NCBI GenBank assembly: GCA_903632075.3
Contig: CAHIKZ030000129.1
Coordinates: 452,001-516,000 of the forward strand
Source of the DNA: Acanthosepion pharaonis
Lineage: Eukaryota; Mollusca; Cephalopoda; Sepiida; Sepiidae
DNA length: 64,000 nucleotides
Direction: 5' to 3'
The position numbers and the translations under genes are program-made. Within the stretch, counting starts at the first letter, position 1. Every line of letters begins with the position of its first letter. Below, piece by piece: positions 9,946 through 21,519 of the stretch. Below the pieces are notes generated by a model. It saw only the letters and a program-made list of their open reading frames with translations, searched no databases and had not been told where the DNA came from.

Positions 9946-11344
9946 TAAACACTGCACGCCAGTTCCATTTTCTGCGGCGATAACCATTACAATACCATCA
10001 GGTCTATACGAGGATTGGAGTAACTCTTTTTCTCCATTCCATTTCAGCTTCTGCCATATTCAGTCAAGTTTTGTTAATATCGAAAGATTTTATCGAAGTA
10101 TCTGACGGCACAGGATTTGTGTCTTTTTTATGGGCATTCGTGTGAAATTAACAGGATCCAGCTCAGTATCCACAAAATGTCTGTTATATCTATAATCATA
10201 TTTGATAGCTTAAGTGATAAGATCTTGGGTGTGGCGTACAAATGCAACTACCCAATTGTCCTATCATGTGTTAGATATGATGAAATGGAATGAAAAGAGA
10301 AGCCTAATTGCTGATTAAAAAATGTTACAAGTGTCATAGATTGCTGTTCGAGCCACAGTAAAACAGGATCTGGGATGCGCAATTTTCAACGTAGACTGGT
10401 CGCATTCCCCACCCCATTTGACTTTCATCCGTACCCGGCTAAGATTAGCAAATATTCGGAAAAACAAAGAAAGTTAAGTTTGTAAATTTGTTTTTACAAG
10501 AACGGAAAAGATGACTGTAAAGTCAAAGTAGAAAATAATAATTAAAAATGAAAAAATAATGTAGGGATAATAATGAGAGGATAATGTTGGAAGATAAATT
10601 TAAAAAAAAAACAATTACCTTAAAATTAGAACAGACAGTTTTAAAACTTAAGAAAAGTAAGAGAACAAAAAAAGTAAAAATGATGAAATTGTTTTACTAA
10701 AAGAAAAAGAAATTGGCTTAATTGCATCCTGTTTATATAAAAGAAAAGAATTTTAAAGAAATATTGTTTATTAATAACTAACTGTTAAACCACTTAATTG
10801 GTTGTCAACTAATTAAAACACCATATTTTACGTTGCATTTTTCTCATTGAATAATTCATATAGTTGAGATCGAAGACATTACAAAAATATCTGCCCTAAT
10901 CTTTGCTTGGTGGTCCGGGTATTATTTTGGGATATTCGAACTGGTACTGAACATAGGATTTCAGCATCATGAAACTAGGAAACGTTAATTTTCTGTTCTG
11001 TGAAAGACTGTCTTTTTTCTAACAACTGGCTAAATTAATTTCTCCAATCAAAAAAGTATTAATAAAGGCTCTTAAGTCAACATTTACTGAAGTTTAAAAC
11101 TTAAAGGATCAAAGTAACTTCGACAAGTATATTTGAACGTAATGTTTCTTAATGAAATATTAATTAGCTAAAACAATGTTTTTGCAGTTACATTAATTGA
11201 TTGTGTTTAGAAGTTGTAAGACTGATAATATTTTTAGAATTCAAAATACATGACAAGCCTTGCACTTTTAATTATTTTTAAATAACCTTTTGCAGGTTAT
11301 TTAAATTTAGAAAATATTTTGTAGTTTAAAAAAGGTTTTTGGAC
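9946..11344. other. About 1.4 kb with nothing recognised
   Basis: AT-rich sequence with a few short A-rich runs. I found no domain motif, tandem repeat or inverted repeat that I can support. Confidence 0.5.
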
Positions 11345-11570
11345 ATAATAATGATTTATTGATACAAGTCCTACTCATTAACCCATAACTTGGGGGGAAA
11401 GGGTGGATTCGTACCTCCCCAAAGAAAATTTTCGTGCAAATAAATATAACGAAAGTGACTGGAATTCGAACTCAGCTCTCAGATTTCCAATTGCGAACCG
11501 TTATCCATTACACTACTCACACATCCGTGATAGCAGCATCTGATATTCCCAAGCAGTTACCAGTTTGGTT
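11345..11570 (-). mobile_element. SINE with 5S-like and tRNA-like head, copy 1
   Basis: On the minus strand, CTGCTTGGGAATATCAGATG resembles the 3' part of 5S rRNA. It is followed by a tRNA-like segment with an A-box-like TGAGTAGTGTAATGGATAAC and a B-box-like GAGTTCGAATTCC, then a conserved body (CCCCCCAAGTTATGGGTTAA) and a tail ending near CAATAAATCATTATTATG. The A and B boxes are internal RNA polymerase III promoter elements. The same order recurs at 46325-46545 and 58653-58960. The element depends on a LINE for mobility; the partner is not shown by the sequence. Confidence 0.8.
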
Positions 11571-11789
11571 ACTGACCAGACACGATCGTACGAGAGTCAG
11601 TGTTCCAACGTGATATGGCTGTCAGCCAAGTTTAATTTGAACCAATTTACAATACCGTTCATCCGAGAAATATTTTTGATGGACAATGGACAATGTCTAA
11701 TTGTAGTTTCTTAAGAAGAGCAAGAAATTCGACTTCAGAATTCGAAAAGCCAGACATTCTTTTAGATATCCTCACAGTTGATGAACATT
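11571..11789. other. Unassigned spacer
   Basis: No motif recognised between the SINE and the LINE-B fragment. Confidence 0.5.
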
Positions 11790-12300
11790 ATGTCCCGTAG
11801 CCCGTAACCAATAATTTAGGTGGTCCCTTTTACTGACATCTATGCATTCTGTCTTATTGCAGTTAATGGTTTGTCCTTTATTCTTCCTTTCAGCGACTAG
11901 CTTTTCGAAAAGTTATTTCAGTTTATTTCTACGTATCTACCATAAACAGAATGTCGTCTGCGCATTATTTTATGGTTACGTCTACCAAAGAAAAAACAAA
12001 ATAATGTACAAGTTAAATAAATCCGGTGTGAAAACACATATTTGTCTTGCTTCTCTTTCTATATTGATGTACTTTCGTATTTAAACACTAGCTGTTTGTT
12101 CCCAATACAGGTTACGTATTATTAGAATATCTTCTCCATGTAGATCATGCTTTCCTAATACTTGAAGTCCTTTTTGTGGAATGCTTTTGTGTAAATCAAG
12201 AAAAACAGATATTTCTGCACTCGTATTGCCCTTTCTAACGTACTTACCATGAAAAGTGCAGTTCTTATTCTCCTGCTCCTGGCTCAATTTTGCTACGACT
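11790..12300 (-). pseudogene. LINE-B reverse-transcriptase core fragment
   Basis: The minus strand from about 12250 gives ISVFLDLHKSI, DILIIRNLYWEQTASV, then REARQICVFTPDLFNLY (family pattern RGVRQGCVLSPDLFNLY). These are RT palm blocks flanking the first catalytic Asp and leading towards the YADD box. The YADD position is degraded (reads close to NNAQTT), and ERKNKGQTINCNKTEC follows. The order fits the RTE-like LINE whose C-terminus appears at 14.3-15.5 kb and elsewhere. Stops and a lost catalytic box make it inactive. Confidence 0.72.
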
Positions 12301-12659
12301 TCTATTCATTAAAATTCTAATTATTAATTTCGTTACGTAACTCATTAACCTGATTGTTCGGTAGAATTCGCATTATTTACACTTTTTTGTTTTTTTGTTT
12401 GTTTTTTTTTTTTTTTGCATCGCTATGAAAACTAATCGACTTTGATCCTCTTCAGCGGTCTCATGTACTTCGTTTAACACGTCGCTAAACTTATTAATCC
12501 TAAAAATCATCTAAAACTGCTAGCATCAATACGACAATATCGCCTGCTTTGTCCTTTCATCTCGATCAATTCTGTTCCACCTCATTTTAATATCACGTAT
12601 ATTTCAAAACGTTTCTTTTTTATGTACTGGAGATTTTCTCTAGTTACAATGAACGGTTA
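12301..12659. other. No gene recognised; T-rich run
   Basis: Contains a T/G-rich run near 12386-12417. No coding motif seen; it may be further decayed LINE. Confidence 0.4.
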
Positions 12660-13680
12660 CATTTTCAAAGATGCTCCTCACTTTGAATGTCTATCAAGTG
12701 TCGAGTTCACAAATAAAACTCATATACACGATCCATTGCTAAAGAGGCTGGAAATTTTGACAGCTTATTCTGTCATTTCAAGAAGCACTTAACTTCTTCT
12801 GTCATTCTTCATCTTTACAAGCATCAGATTAAACTAAAAATAGAATATTGCTGCTATATTTGGAGCTACCCAATCCTCACATTCCAACTTTGATAGAGTC
12901 CAAAATTGTTTAGGCACTCTAGTCGGGGAAGAATTATTCTTCACTGTTGTTATATTCCGTGCTAAGGGAATAAATACTTAACACCAGGTGGACAATAGAA
13001 GAAAGGTTTATTATACACAATCGGTATACTATGAAATACGGTACAGTTATACACACAGGCCAATCTAGTTGTGAGTGCCACTATTTGGAAGGTTGGCCGT
13101 GCTTTTGTCTTTTCTCTCACTTTTCCTCAAGTCTCGTAGACAGTTGACTTTATAGGTACTTACTACCTATAGTGTAATCATTCATGGGGGTGACTGGTTA
13201 TTCCATTACATCAACTCTCGAGCCTCTTTCCCACAGAAGCAACGTTGCAATCCTATCGCGATGTTATCGCTATTTCGATGGCAAATGTTCAGATAAGGTG
13301 TATTCTTTAGCTCTACCAGTTCAAAATTTTACAACCGGGACACATTATTCTTCTTTCAGGGAATCGACCCCCCTCATTTCTTTCGTATACCAAACTTAAG
13401 GGGAAAGTTCCAATCAAACATTTTTCCCATGAACTGCTACTATGTGGAACAGATTCCTGTGTGTGTACTTCCTTAGACACTTCAAGCATAACATTTTCAA
13501 ATCAATGGACAATCGTTACCTATCCTCTTTATCTTCACAATTTTCACTTCCTACCATCTCCCTTTTAATTTGTATCACACACCCCATTAATTATAACCAT
13601 TTTAATATTAAACCTCTACTTTGTGCGCCTCAAGAACTTTGTATTAGGTGCACTTTAGTAAAAAAAAAAAGAAAAAAAGT
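12660..13680 (+). pseudogene. LINE-A-type 3' part, split by an LTR-like insert
   Basis: Upstream of 12945 the plus strand reads through ATQSSHSNFDRVQNCLGTLV and GEELFFT. Downstream of 13210 it resumes with STLEPLSHRSNVAILSRCYR, then FDGKCSDKVYSLALP and, after frameshifts, MWNRFLCVYF and NRYLSSLSS. Removing the 265-bp insert restores GEELFFT-LEPLSHR, matching the family pattern GAELFSTLQPLSHRR. The 3' end TATTAGGTGCACTTTAGTA followed by A-rich DNA (about 13640-13680) resembles the tails at 18.5 kb and 46.1 kb (minus strand). A dead CR1/jockey-like LINE. Confidence 0.78.
12946..13210 (-). mobile_element. Solo-LTR-like insertion inside a LINE
   Basis: In minus orientation it starts TGTAATGGAATAACC, contains AATAAACC followed by a TTCTTC run (a candidate polyadenylation signal), and ends GGAATATAACA, giving TG...CA termini. 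The host LINE resumes on both sides with TCACT before and TCAACT after, possibly a mutated 5-6-bp target duplication. A similar start and AATAAACCTCTC block occur in the insert at 49242-49488. It is probably a solo LTR of a Gypsy-type element; with no internal coding region the superfamily is inference. Confidence 0.6.
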
Positions 13681-14324
13681 TTCTCGTCACATTTGTCATA
13701 GAAGAGCTCTCCGATGTACTAATTCTGATACTCTAGCAGCTTTTCTTTTTCATCGTAGTCATTCCCTTAGATTTTATACATCCTGCTGAAGAAGAAATTT
13801 TCTGCCCTGTTATTTGCTTGATCTTTCTGCCTATATCTGCTACTTCTGTAGAATATATCGACATATATTCTACATCATTTCTTGATGCTATTTGCTCTCT
13901 CTCTCAAACTGGGTCGAGAATTTTATTTGCGATCTACTGCTTTTTCTCTTTTTTCTCTTTCCTCGTGATGGTTTTTTCTATAACCTTCACATAACTCCGA
14001 AGTTCAACAGCGAATAATACAGTCAGAAGATGAATACGTTTATTATTGCAGCTGGATGTCTTCACAGCATTTTTACGGCCATTATATTAATCGGCCTTTC
14101 CCTTGATAAAAAAAAAAAAACAGATTTTGTAACAACATGGCGACTAAAATCTCTTTATGACCTGAACTATGACTGATTGTTATCGTAACAAAACTTACTC
14201 TACATTCATATATATATACAAACTTTCCAGACGCCTGTTCATAAGTAAAATATTGAATTAATTGTATTTGAATAAAATCAGATTTCTGATGAGCTTACAT
14301 TTTTTTTATAATGATACATAAAAT
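13681..14324. other. No gene recognised
   Basis: AT- and TC-rich sequence with short A-runs (about 14108-14120). The open frame overlapping 13442-13789 is the LINE tail plus its A-rich end, not a gene. Confidence 0.5.
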
Positions 14325-15480
14325 CCCTAAGGTACCAGCTCTTCTTTTATGTGTCGTGTCCTTTCAGGATGTAGGCGATCTTGGCTCTCCATCTCCTTCT
14401 GCCTCTTGTAGTTCTCAATAAGTTGTCTTTTTGTTATTGCCCCCAGACCCTGTCCCGACATCCACTTGCTTAAGCCCGTTAAGTATGTCACGTGTTGCTT
14501 TCCCTTGTCCCTCGTTCTCTCTATCCGCCCTGTGAGTATCAGATTTGTCAAGCCCTCTTTTCTTATTACATGTCCCAGAAATTTAAGCTGCCTCTTCCTG
14601 ACGTTAAGTATAAGTTTCCTCTTTGTTTGCATCTTCTCCAAAACCTCATGTTCGGTCCATGTTATCCTTAGCGTCCTTCTGTAGAACTATATCTCTATTA
14701 CCTCGAGTTTCTTCTTCATCTTTGAGGAGACAGTCCAACATTCGCTACGGTAAAGGGGGACAGATATCACGTAACAGTTCAGTACTCTTTTCTTTGTTAT
14801 CAACGAAACCCTCTTGTCTCGGAATACTTTGCCTAGCTTTTGGAATGCGTCTTTCGCTATCCCCAATACGTCATCGGTTCTCAGCGTCCTCTGTCAGAAC
14901 ACTTCCCAGATATTTAAATTTCCGCACTTGCTTGATTATAGTGTTTCCGACCTATAAATTGCATTTCGGGATCATCTTTTTGCCGATGACGATCCATTTT
15001 GCCTTATAGTTTATGCTTAGTCCCTTATTCTCGCTCTCCTTCGCTACCTTCTGTCGGAGGTTTTGTAGTTTTCTTTCTGTGTCTGCTATGAGCAGTGAGT
15101 CATCTGTGTATCTTATGTTGTTAAGATTGTGGCCGCCAGTGATGAAACCTGATAGGCTTTCCAGTTCTCTAAGAATTGCGTCGCTTTATAGGTTGAATTT
15201 GTCCGGTAAAACACATCCTGGCCTCACGCCCCTTTTTATTTTTGTATATCTGCTGAGCTCATTTTTGTTATCTTTATGCAGCCGTTTTGCTACCGGCGGA
15301 GGTTTTTGATTATTCTAATGTCTTTCCCAAATATGTCAAGAATATGCTGAGCTTTTCTAACAGATCTTTGTGGCGTATATTGTCGAACGTCTTTGCGTAG
15401 TCTATAAAAGACAGGTGCACGTTCTTCTGCATTTGTATTGCTCTTTCTGATAACATTCTGAACATGAATACCAACTCAGA
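14325..15480 (-). pseudogene. LINE-B: RT core to C-terminus, frameshifted
   Basis: Reading down the minus strand from about 15480: ERAIQMQKNVHLSFIDYAKT (first catalytic Asp, family pattern FIDYEKAFD), LNNIRYTDDSLLIADTERK (YTDD catalytic box near 15100), FKYLGSV-like blocks, RSECWTVSSKMKKKLEV, FYRRTLRITWTEH. In one open stretch follow QTKRKLILNVRKRQLKFLGH, VIRKEGLTNLILTGRIE and KQHVTYLTGLSKWMSGQGLG. The order is that of an RTE-like LINE polymerase. Several frameshifts separate the blocks, and the endonuclease is missing (5'-truncated). Related fragments are at 11.8, 34.1, 41.1, 56.6, 57.1 and 61.2 kb. Confidence 0.85.
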
Positions 15481-16204
15481 AGTAATAAAAACGCTTTTTT
15501 TTATCAAAATAACATTTAAGAAAAATACTTTTTTTTCTATTTGATTTATAATCACGATTCTAATAAATTGACTTCTTTTGGATAACCATGCAAAAAATAC
15601 AAATGCCCCCTCATAGATTATACAACGTATGTTTATGCGCAAGTCAAAATTATATGAAGCGTAAAAACGAAAAATTATATCTTTAATATCTGAGTCAGAA
15701 CATGCAAAGACGATGACAAGACCAGACTTTCTCTTATAATTATATGATTTGTTTAATTACAATGACTTCACGGCAGTGTTTAATATTTAATGAAGATATT
15801 TTAATGAGATATATTTTGAGTTACCTTTTTCGTGCATCATCATTTTTCAACAGTTTTCTTTAATACTGTGGTTGTTTTCATGCAGACGTCATTACAAATT
15901 AATCAAAAGTACGATATTTTATTCTAGTTGAGCAGAAAGAGGGGGATTAACGCACAAAATAACACAAGACATGTATACATATACACGTCCTACCGCCAAA
16001 AGCTTCCAAGCTTCCGGTGTTTGAGGTAAAGAGATCTGGACTAAATAGGAACAAAAAGCTGACAGAAAAGGACATTTTTTACGAGTTTCTTGTCATTTAG
16101 CAGACAGGCATAACTAGATAGAAATTTCTATGTCAATATTAAATCCCGAGCTTGGGATCTTTTGCTCAAGTTTTAAATTATAGTGTCAATGATCCACAAT
16201 TGTA
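15481..16204. other. No feature recognised
   Basis: AT-rich DNA, including the sequence around 15960-16140, with nothing assignable. Confidence 0.5.
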
Positions 16205-16273
16205 AAACTGTAAGACATCTCACAATATGTGAGATGTCTTACAGTTTCATATTACATATTGTAAGACATCTCA
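16205..16273. repeat. Short near-perfect palindrome with an extra half-copy
   Basis: AAACTGTAAGACATCTCACA at 16205-16224 is followed after 3 bp by its exact reverse complement (16228-16247). A further TGTAAGACATCTCAG lies at about 16259-16273. A transcript would form a stable stem of 20 bp. Confidence 0.9.
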
Positions 16274-16357
16274 GCTGCACCACTCCACTGAACTGAGGTG
16301 TAATTCGTATTCACATATATTTGTGTGTGTATATGTGTGTGTTCATCTATGTTATTG

Positions 16358-16712
16358 TGTCCACCCCTTTTTCAGACAAGTGGACTCGACCAGTGTGCAC
16401 TTGTACTGCTGCCGGTGAATACCCGGGAGAGATACACTGATAGAGTGATTCAGTGAACAGTGAGAGAGTAAGAGTGTGAGGTAACCGCTTTGTAGGAGTC
16501 ACAGTTGCGAGCACGTAGACTCAGAAGGAAGTCCTACTTCGATACTGAATTCCCCAGACTATATATATATATTATTATTGCTACTAACCGCATTTCTGGA
16601 TCTACTAACCGTATTACCGATTGTATTATTGCGTCAATACATTTATTTGCTATATTTCATTCTTGCGTTTGTCATTCATTTGAGACCGGATTTCATCTCG
16701 GAATCCACAACA
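16358..16712 (+). mobile_element. Solo-LTR-like element, copy 1
   Basis: It starts TGTCCACCCCTTTTTCAGAC and ends CATCTCGGAATCCACAACA, about 355 bp with TG...CA termini. It is collinear with 22823-23187, sharing GTGTGAGGTA, GCACGTAGACTC, GGAAGTCCTACT, TTGCTACTAACCG and GCGTTTGT near the end. Two dispersed copies with the same ends and no coding sequence fit solo LTRs left by recombination of an LTR retrotransposon. No clear target duplication here (left TATTG, right ATCTG). Confidence 0.65.
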
Positions 16713-16794
16713 ATCTGAATCTTGAAATACATAGTTCTTTTTTCCCTTTCTTTAGTTTCTGACAGTCCCTTCCTTTCTTCCTCTCTCAGTCAGT

Positions 16795-17030
16795 CAATTA
16801 GTTATGTGCCATGCTTTCGATAAACCCCGTGGCAGATTTTTTCCCGCAGTAGGTTGCCATTTCTTTCTGTGATAGACCAGTTGCCATCCGGTCTGTCCTG
16901 CTATTTACCCATAGCTGGGGGGAGAAGACAAGGGTATTATCACGTACGTGAATGGATCCGACTGGAATTCGAACTCGGCTCACCGATTCCTCAATCCGAG
17001 CCACTATCCATTACCCAACTAGCTCTTTAT
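16795..17030 (-). mobile_element. tRNA-derived SINE with long body
   Basis: On the minus strand it begins near 17030 with GAGCTAGTTGGGTAATGGAT (A-box-like) and GAGCCGAGTTCGAATTCC (B-box-like). The body includes CCCCCCAGCTATGGGTAAAT, shared with the other SINEs, then ATGGCAACCTACTGCGGG and GCCACGGGGTTTATCG. It is the best-preserved tRNA-like head in the window. No 5S-like block is visible upstream in this copy. Transcription would be by RNA polymerase III from the internal boxes. Confidence 0.8.
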
Positions 17031-17039
17031 AACTCGTTC

Positions 17040-17150
17040 TCTCCCTTTCTCTATTTCATTCTGATTCCTCTCTTTCCACCATACACTCAACTCTCTTTTA
17101 CTTCCTCTCTCTCTCTCTCCCTCTCTCTCTCTCTCTTTCTCCGCTCTATC
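17040..17150. repeat. (TC)n-rich tract
   Basis: Pyrimidine-rich sequence with (CT)n at about 17107-17145. Confidence 0.9.
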
Positions 17151-17424
17151 AGATCGCAAACTCATTGTGTCCAAATCAAGTCATCTTTCACTTTCTAACT
17201 TTGTTCCTGTCAATCTCTCATTAATTATTGCCTTCTTTACTAGCTCACCGAAACTAGTTTATTATACACTATTCCACAGTAATCACCCTGGAAATTTGCA
17301 TATCAGTCTTCTTCTTCGATGATATATTTTCGTGTATTTGAAAAAATTGCGATTTCAGTATGCTATAAATATCCGTTCTGAAACGATTTAATCCGGCATG
17401 AAACGATTTAATTTTTAAAATATC

Positions 17425-17860
17425 ATATATTTTCAGGACGTAGGCGATAATGGCTCTCCAAACCTTCTTTTATTAACAATTACTAATTTCAATGACTTCT
17501 TGCGAAAGATCCTGCTTTGTCTTTCCATGGATGCGGCACTTGGACAACATTACAGACATATCAAGCGCCTCAAAGCGCTTCTACCAACATTGCTTGTGTT
17601 CTCTGATAAAATTGTCATGGCGATCTAATGTTCCTGATACGGAAGTACTACAGCGGTCCAATATGACGAGTATTGATTCCTTGATTATGAAACATCGATT
17701 TAGATGACTTGGTTACTTGGTCCGCTCAGAAGCCACAAAAAGAGTGTAAGGACACACTTAAAAAATGTAACATCGATAATAGCACATGAGGAGATCTTTC
17801 ATTCTATACTGTGCAGTAGAGGAAACTGATTGCCACTGATGCTAAAGAATTAAAAACAAA
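17425..17860 (+). pseudogene. LINE C-terminal fragment (CLRSILKIKW-like type)
   Basis: The plus strand reads FYQHCLCSLIKLSWRSNVPD, then TEVLQRSNMTSIDSLIMKHR and FR, stop, LGYLVRS. This matches the LINE pattern of a polymerase C-terminus (HQRCLRSILRIKW...NEEVL..., ...MKHQLRWVGHLVRM). Downstream, the sequence to about 17860 (WKKLIATDAK-like) may continue it. The preceding 40 bp (about 17430-17465, CAGGACGTAGGCGATAATGG) match the extreme 3' coding end of LINE-B on the minus strand, so two element remnants abut. Broken by stops. Confidence 0.6.
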
Positions 17861-18314
17861 AACAAATTACATATGATAAATTAAGACGAGCTGCTAAATA
17901 TATGGAAGACGTTAACGCTGTACCTGAGAAGTCACCGAAAGAATTTCTTTCGGTGCTAAAGATATGCTTCATTATCCACAAACGGCGTCAAAGAAACATT
18001 GTCTACCAATATGGCATCCAACTAAATTTCCCTTGCAGCCTCAGTAACAAAGTGTGTAGCTTGGTCATTGGACGCAATCAGCATTATAAATATCAGAATA
18101 CAGAAAACCAACCTGCCGCAGATAAACTGATGTACAATAAATGTGGTGTGACGTGCAGGCCAATTCAACTATAGGAAACGATATTAGCGACAAAATATCC
18201 AAACATAAATATGTACCCAATGTAGATTGAATCTATGAAGGCGTCATACTCGATCACGAGTTAACTTTAAACAAAATTGCAACTTTTGTAGTGATCTTAT
18301 AACACGTATATGTT
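17861..18314. other. Possible LINE continuation; otherwise unassigned
   Basis: The open frame at 17902-18174 (MEDVNAVPEKSPKEFLSVLK) directly follows the LINE fragment and may be more of it, but I cannot match it to a domain. Confidence 0.35.
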
Positions 18315-18320
18315 ATAAAT

Positions 18321-18392
<72 letters not shown>

Positions 18393-18400
18393 GTGTAGTG
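18315..18400. repeat. (AT)n then (GTAT)n microsatellite
   Basis: TA repeats to about 18366 pass into ATGT/GTAT units to about 18392. Confidence 0.9.
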
Positions 18401-18489
18401 GGGATATGTGTAAAAGGAATTAAACTGAGCTTCTTTTTTTTAATTATCTACTCGGTAGGTAAGATCTTACTGCAAAAACTAAAAATCAA

Positions 18490-18760
18490 AATAATAATAA
18501 AATTTATTTTACTATTTTTCACCCAATACAAGGCCTAAGAGCCACTCAAGGTAGCGTGTTACTAAATGTATAGAATTCGTAAGGGAGGTAGCAAAGTTTG
18601 TATATTATGAGGATATGTAGGATAGATAACGGCTGATCCTCAATGAAGTTAAGATTGTGATAATCAAGGGATCATCCTTTCGTGAGTCTGTTCCACATTG
18701 CAACTGTTTTGGGGAAGAAACTGTCTGAACATAATTCTCTCCTTCATCTATCAAAAGGTG
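18490..18760 (-). pseudogene. LINE-A 3' tail, alternative subfamily
   Basis: Minus strand: TTCTTCCCCAAAACAGTTGC, then CAATGTGGAACAGACTCACG corresponds to FFPKTVAMWNRLTK-type coding, followed by CTTAACTTCATTGAGGATCA (NFIEDQ-like). The tail GAGTGGCTCTTAGGCCTTGT plus TATTGGGTGAAAAATAGTAA follows. The same tail occurs at about 13.64 kb (plus) and 46.14 kb (minus). A 5'-truncated LINE copy. Confidence 0.7.
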
Positions 18761-19027
18761 ATCTTGTCGGAGTTAACTTTCACTATAAATACTGGGCGAT
18801 TTCATTTCTCGATCTCTTTTCCACTTTGCATTTCAGCGGACGCATTTAAAAATGTGACCTCTAGCAGAAATCCGCGTTTTCGTCCACTTGTGGGAGAACC
18901 CCATGAAAGACACATACACGTACGTACGAACATTCACCAAAATACAAGCTCTTTACGTTCACACAAAAAACACAAATGTTAATGTCTTTGTCACTTGTAA
19001 TTTTGTTATTTAGTACATATATTTGTT

Positions 19028-19029
<2 letters not shown>
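18761..19029. other. No feature recognised
   Basis: Non-repetitive sequence with no supported motif. Confidence 0.4.

Positions 19030-19088
<59 letters not shown>
19030..19088. repeat. (TA)n array
   Basis: Pure TA repeats. Confidence 0.95.
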
Positions 19089-19092
<4 letters not shown>

Positions 19093-21235
19093 CTTGTTTG
19101 TTTTCTTTACATCTTCGGTTGGACTCAACTTGAGTCCGACATGTTCTTGTAGTTGGACCTTTTTTCTAGCAGCAATAAGCAGCACGTGTTCCTAATTCAA
19201 CAACACGTAAAGCACACGGTCCTCTACAATCTCACAAACCGAAGGCCATCGCACAGGCTGATATCATCTAACGAACAAAAGCAAATTAAAAATTTTAAAA
19301 ATTATATCAAAAATCATAAATTCCATAAAAGAATGACAAATTTGATTTGAATATAATTTTAGTGGACAGATCTCCAAACTCGACTGTCTATTATCGATTT
19401 ATCTTGAAGAGTACAGTCCTGAGGACTTCTGTGTGAGTAATGAACTCTCTTCAGTGCACACTTAGATTATACACTGTGGTAATTTCTGATGATATCAACT
19501 CAGCCCAATAAGAGATAGAGTAAAAATCAGAGTAGGAATTTTGTGTTGTACAAAATTTCCAATTTGGAAAAGTCTGCCTGCCCTGAAAAGGCGGCATTTG
19601 AATAGCTGGTACTGCCATTAGTTGCAAGTATACGCTGTTCTTTAATCCATTGCTTCTAAACCTTTTTCTATTTTTTTTTTTTTTTTTGCCCACGTACCAC
19701 TTTATATTATATTATATTATATTGCATTCTTTTTAATATCAGATATTATTATCAAAATCAAACTGCAATTCTACAGAATTTATAGAACTTAATATTTTAT
19801 TAATAACTAGCTTAAAAGCTTTTAAGCTATCTCCTGGAAGGGCTAATTTTGGCCCAAAACAAAAGGAACCTCTGCTCCAGCTTTGCAAATAGCAATGATA
19901 ATTTTGAAGAAATTACCTTGAATTTCTCAATTCACTCGATGGAACTTCAAAACCTCACTTTAATTCTGATTCGGGCTGAAATTCCAATTCAGAGCGAAAA
20001 CTGAGTTATCAAATCAAACTCTGCGGAACCTCAAAACTTCACGTCACGAAAACTCACTTTAACTCTGATTTCTTTGGCTTTTGAAGAAATAAAATTGATT
20101 TTCTCAATTCACGAAGTTTTGGAGATATTTTAAACTGGACTTTGAATAAAATTTTTAAATTCACAGAGTTTTAGCGTTACTTTAAACTCAATATCAATTA
20201 AAAACTCTTAAAATCACTAATTTTTTCCAGTTATTTTAAAATTTGAATTTTTAATTGTTCCCTCCTCATCTGGAAACAAATTCTAATGCTGGATGTTCAA
20301 GCACCAGAGGAAAGGCAAATTTTCAACCCCGAGATTATCCTGATTCGAAAATAGTATAATATTTCTATGTACAGCAAGTGTGTTAGTGGGGTTTCACACA
20401 CACAGAGACGCACAGACAGAATTTGACGTTTATTTATTTATTTAGAAGTGTGATATCCATAGATTAGATGCAATCTATAGAACTGTGGTTTGTAGAAAGA
20501 TCAGTATTTTATTAGTTTGGATCTCCTAATCTGTGCTTCCAATTTCCTTTACTCTGAAACCTTAAAACTGCCCCCACCCCGCAGAGGATGAGATCTGCTA
20601 TTTTAAGTTAGCATGCTGCCCATTTAATTCTTTTTAATTTTCTAATAATCATAATATTTGTCTCGTTTTATATATCTAGCTATGTTTTATGAATATCTAA
20701 CAACCTTAACTTAGTCGGAAACAAAGACACATGAGCGAAGATCAAACTCGCTTCAGTGATTATATGTGAGATAACCACAGCGATTCTAATTCAAGTTTTT
20801 AATTAATCATTTCCTGAAGTATTTGATCAACTATTTAGTTAATTATTAAATTTAATTTGGCAACATGTTTCAAGTATAGGATCAACAGTGAGAAATACAA
20901 TACAATAGTAATGATCTACAGATGTATTTAATATGCCAGTGCTTCATCCCAGATGTCCAACATTTAGTTATTATATAATTTTATTTTTTTATTATTCTTT
21001 TTTTTTTTTTCTAAATTTTGTGTCATTAAATTTTATTTCTTTTTACTGTTCCGATTTACTTTACAGTTTGATATTATCTTCTCTTAACCACGGCTCGAGG
21101 ATAAAAAGTGGGTCATCATCAGACATATATCACGTGATATCGTTAAACCTAAAAAAAATTACAGATGCATTTTCATATAAGTTTATTTTCATTTTTATCT
21201 TACATTTCCTAATTTATTTTTCTCGAACATTCATT
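19089..21235. other. About 2.1 kb with no gene recognised
   Basis: This holds a poly-T run at about 19670-19687 in a context (GCTTCTAAACCTTTTTC...GCCCACGTACCACTTT) that looks like part of a dispersed repeat, (TATAT)n-type repeats near 19701-19723, and AT-rich DNA. I could not identify an exon or a transposon domain. Confidence 0.45.
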
Positions 21236-21238
21236 TGT

Positions 21239-21301
<63 letters not shown>

Positions 21302-21519
21302 ACTCGTGGCTCACAGGCGTTAGAGGGTTCTCTTCTAGAAGAAGTGAATTTTGGCACAACGCTATTTTAGTACTGTCTCTCTCCCCATCTCGTTGTTCGG
21401 CCGTGGGGACTTCCATTGTCACTCCTTACTTAAACTTTCGTCTAAGTAACCATCCGAGAAAAAATATCGTCGCCCGTCACCCTTATATGTATCTCTTCGA
21501 ATTTAATTTTGCATTTTTA

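Noticed and set aside
14466..15309. Three plus-strand open frames in a row that resemble exons
   Set aside because: They are antisense to the LINE-B polymerase, whose YTDD and FIDYAKT motifs lie on the minus strand.
16963..17030. A functional tRNA gene
   Set aside because: A/B boxes are present, but the arms do not pair as a full cloverleaf by eye, and the sequence continues into a SINE body found elsewhere.
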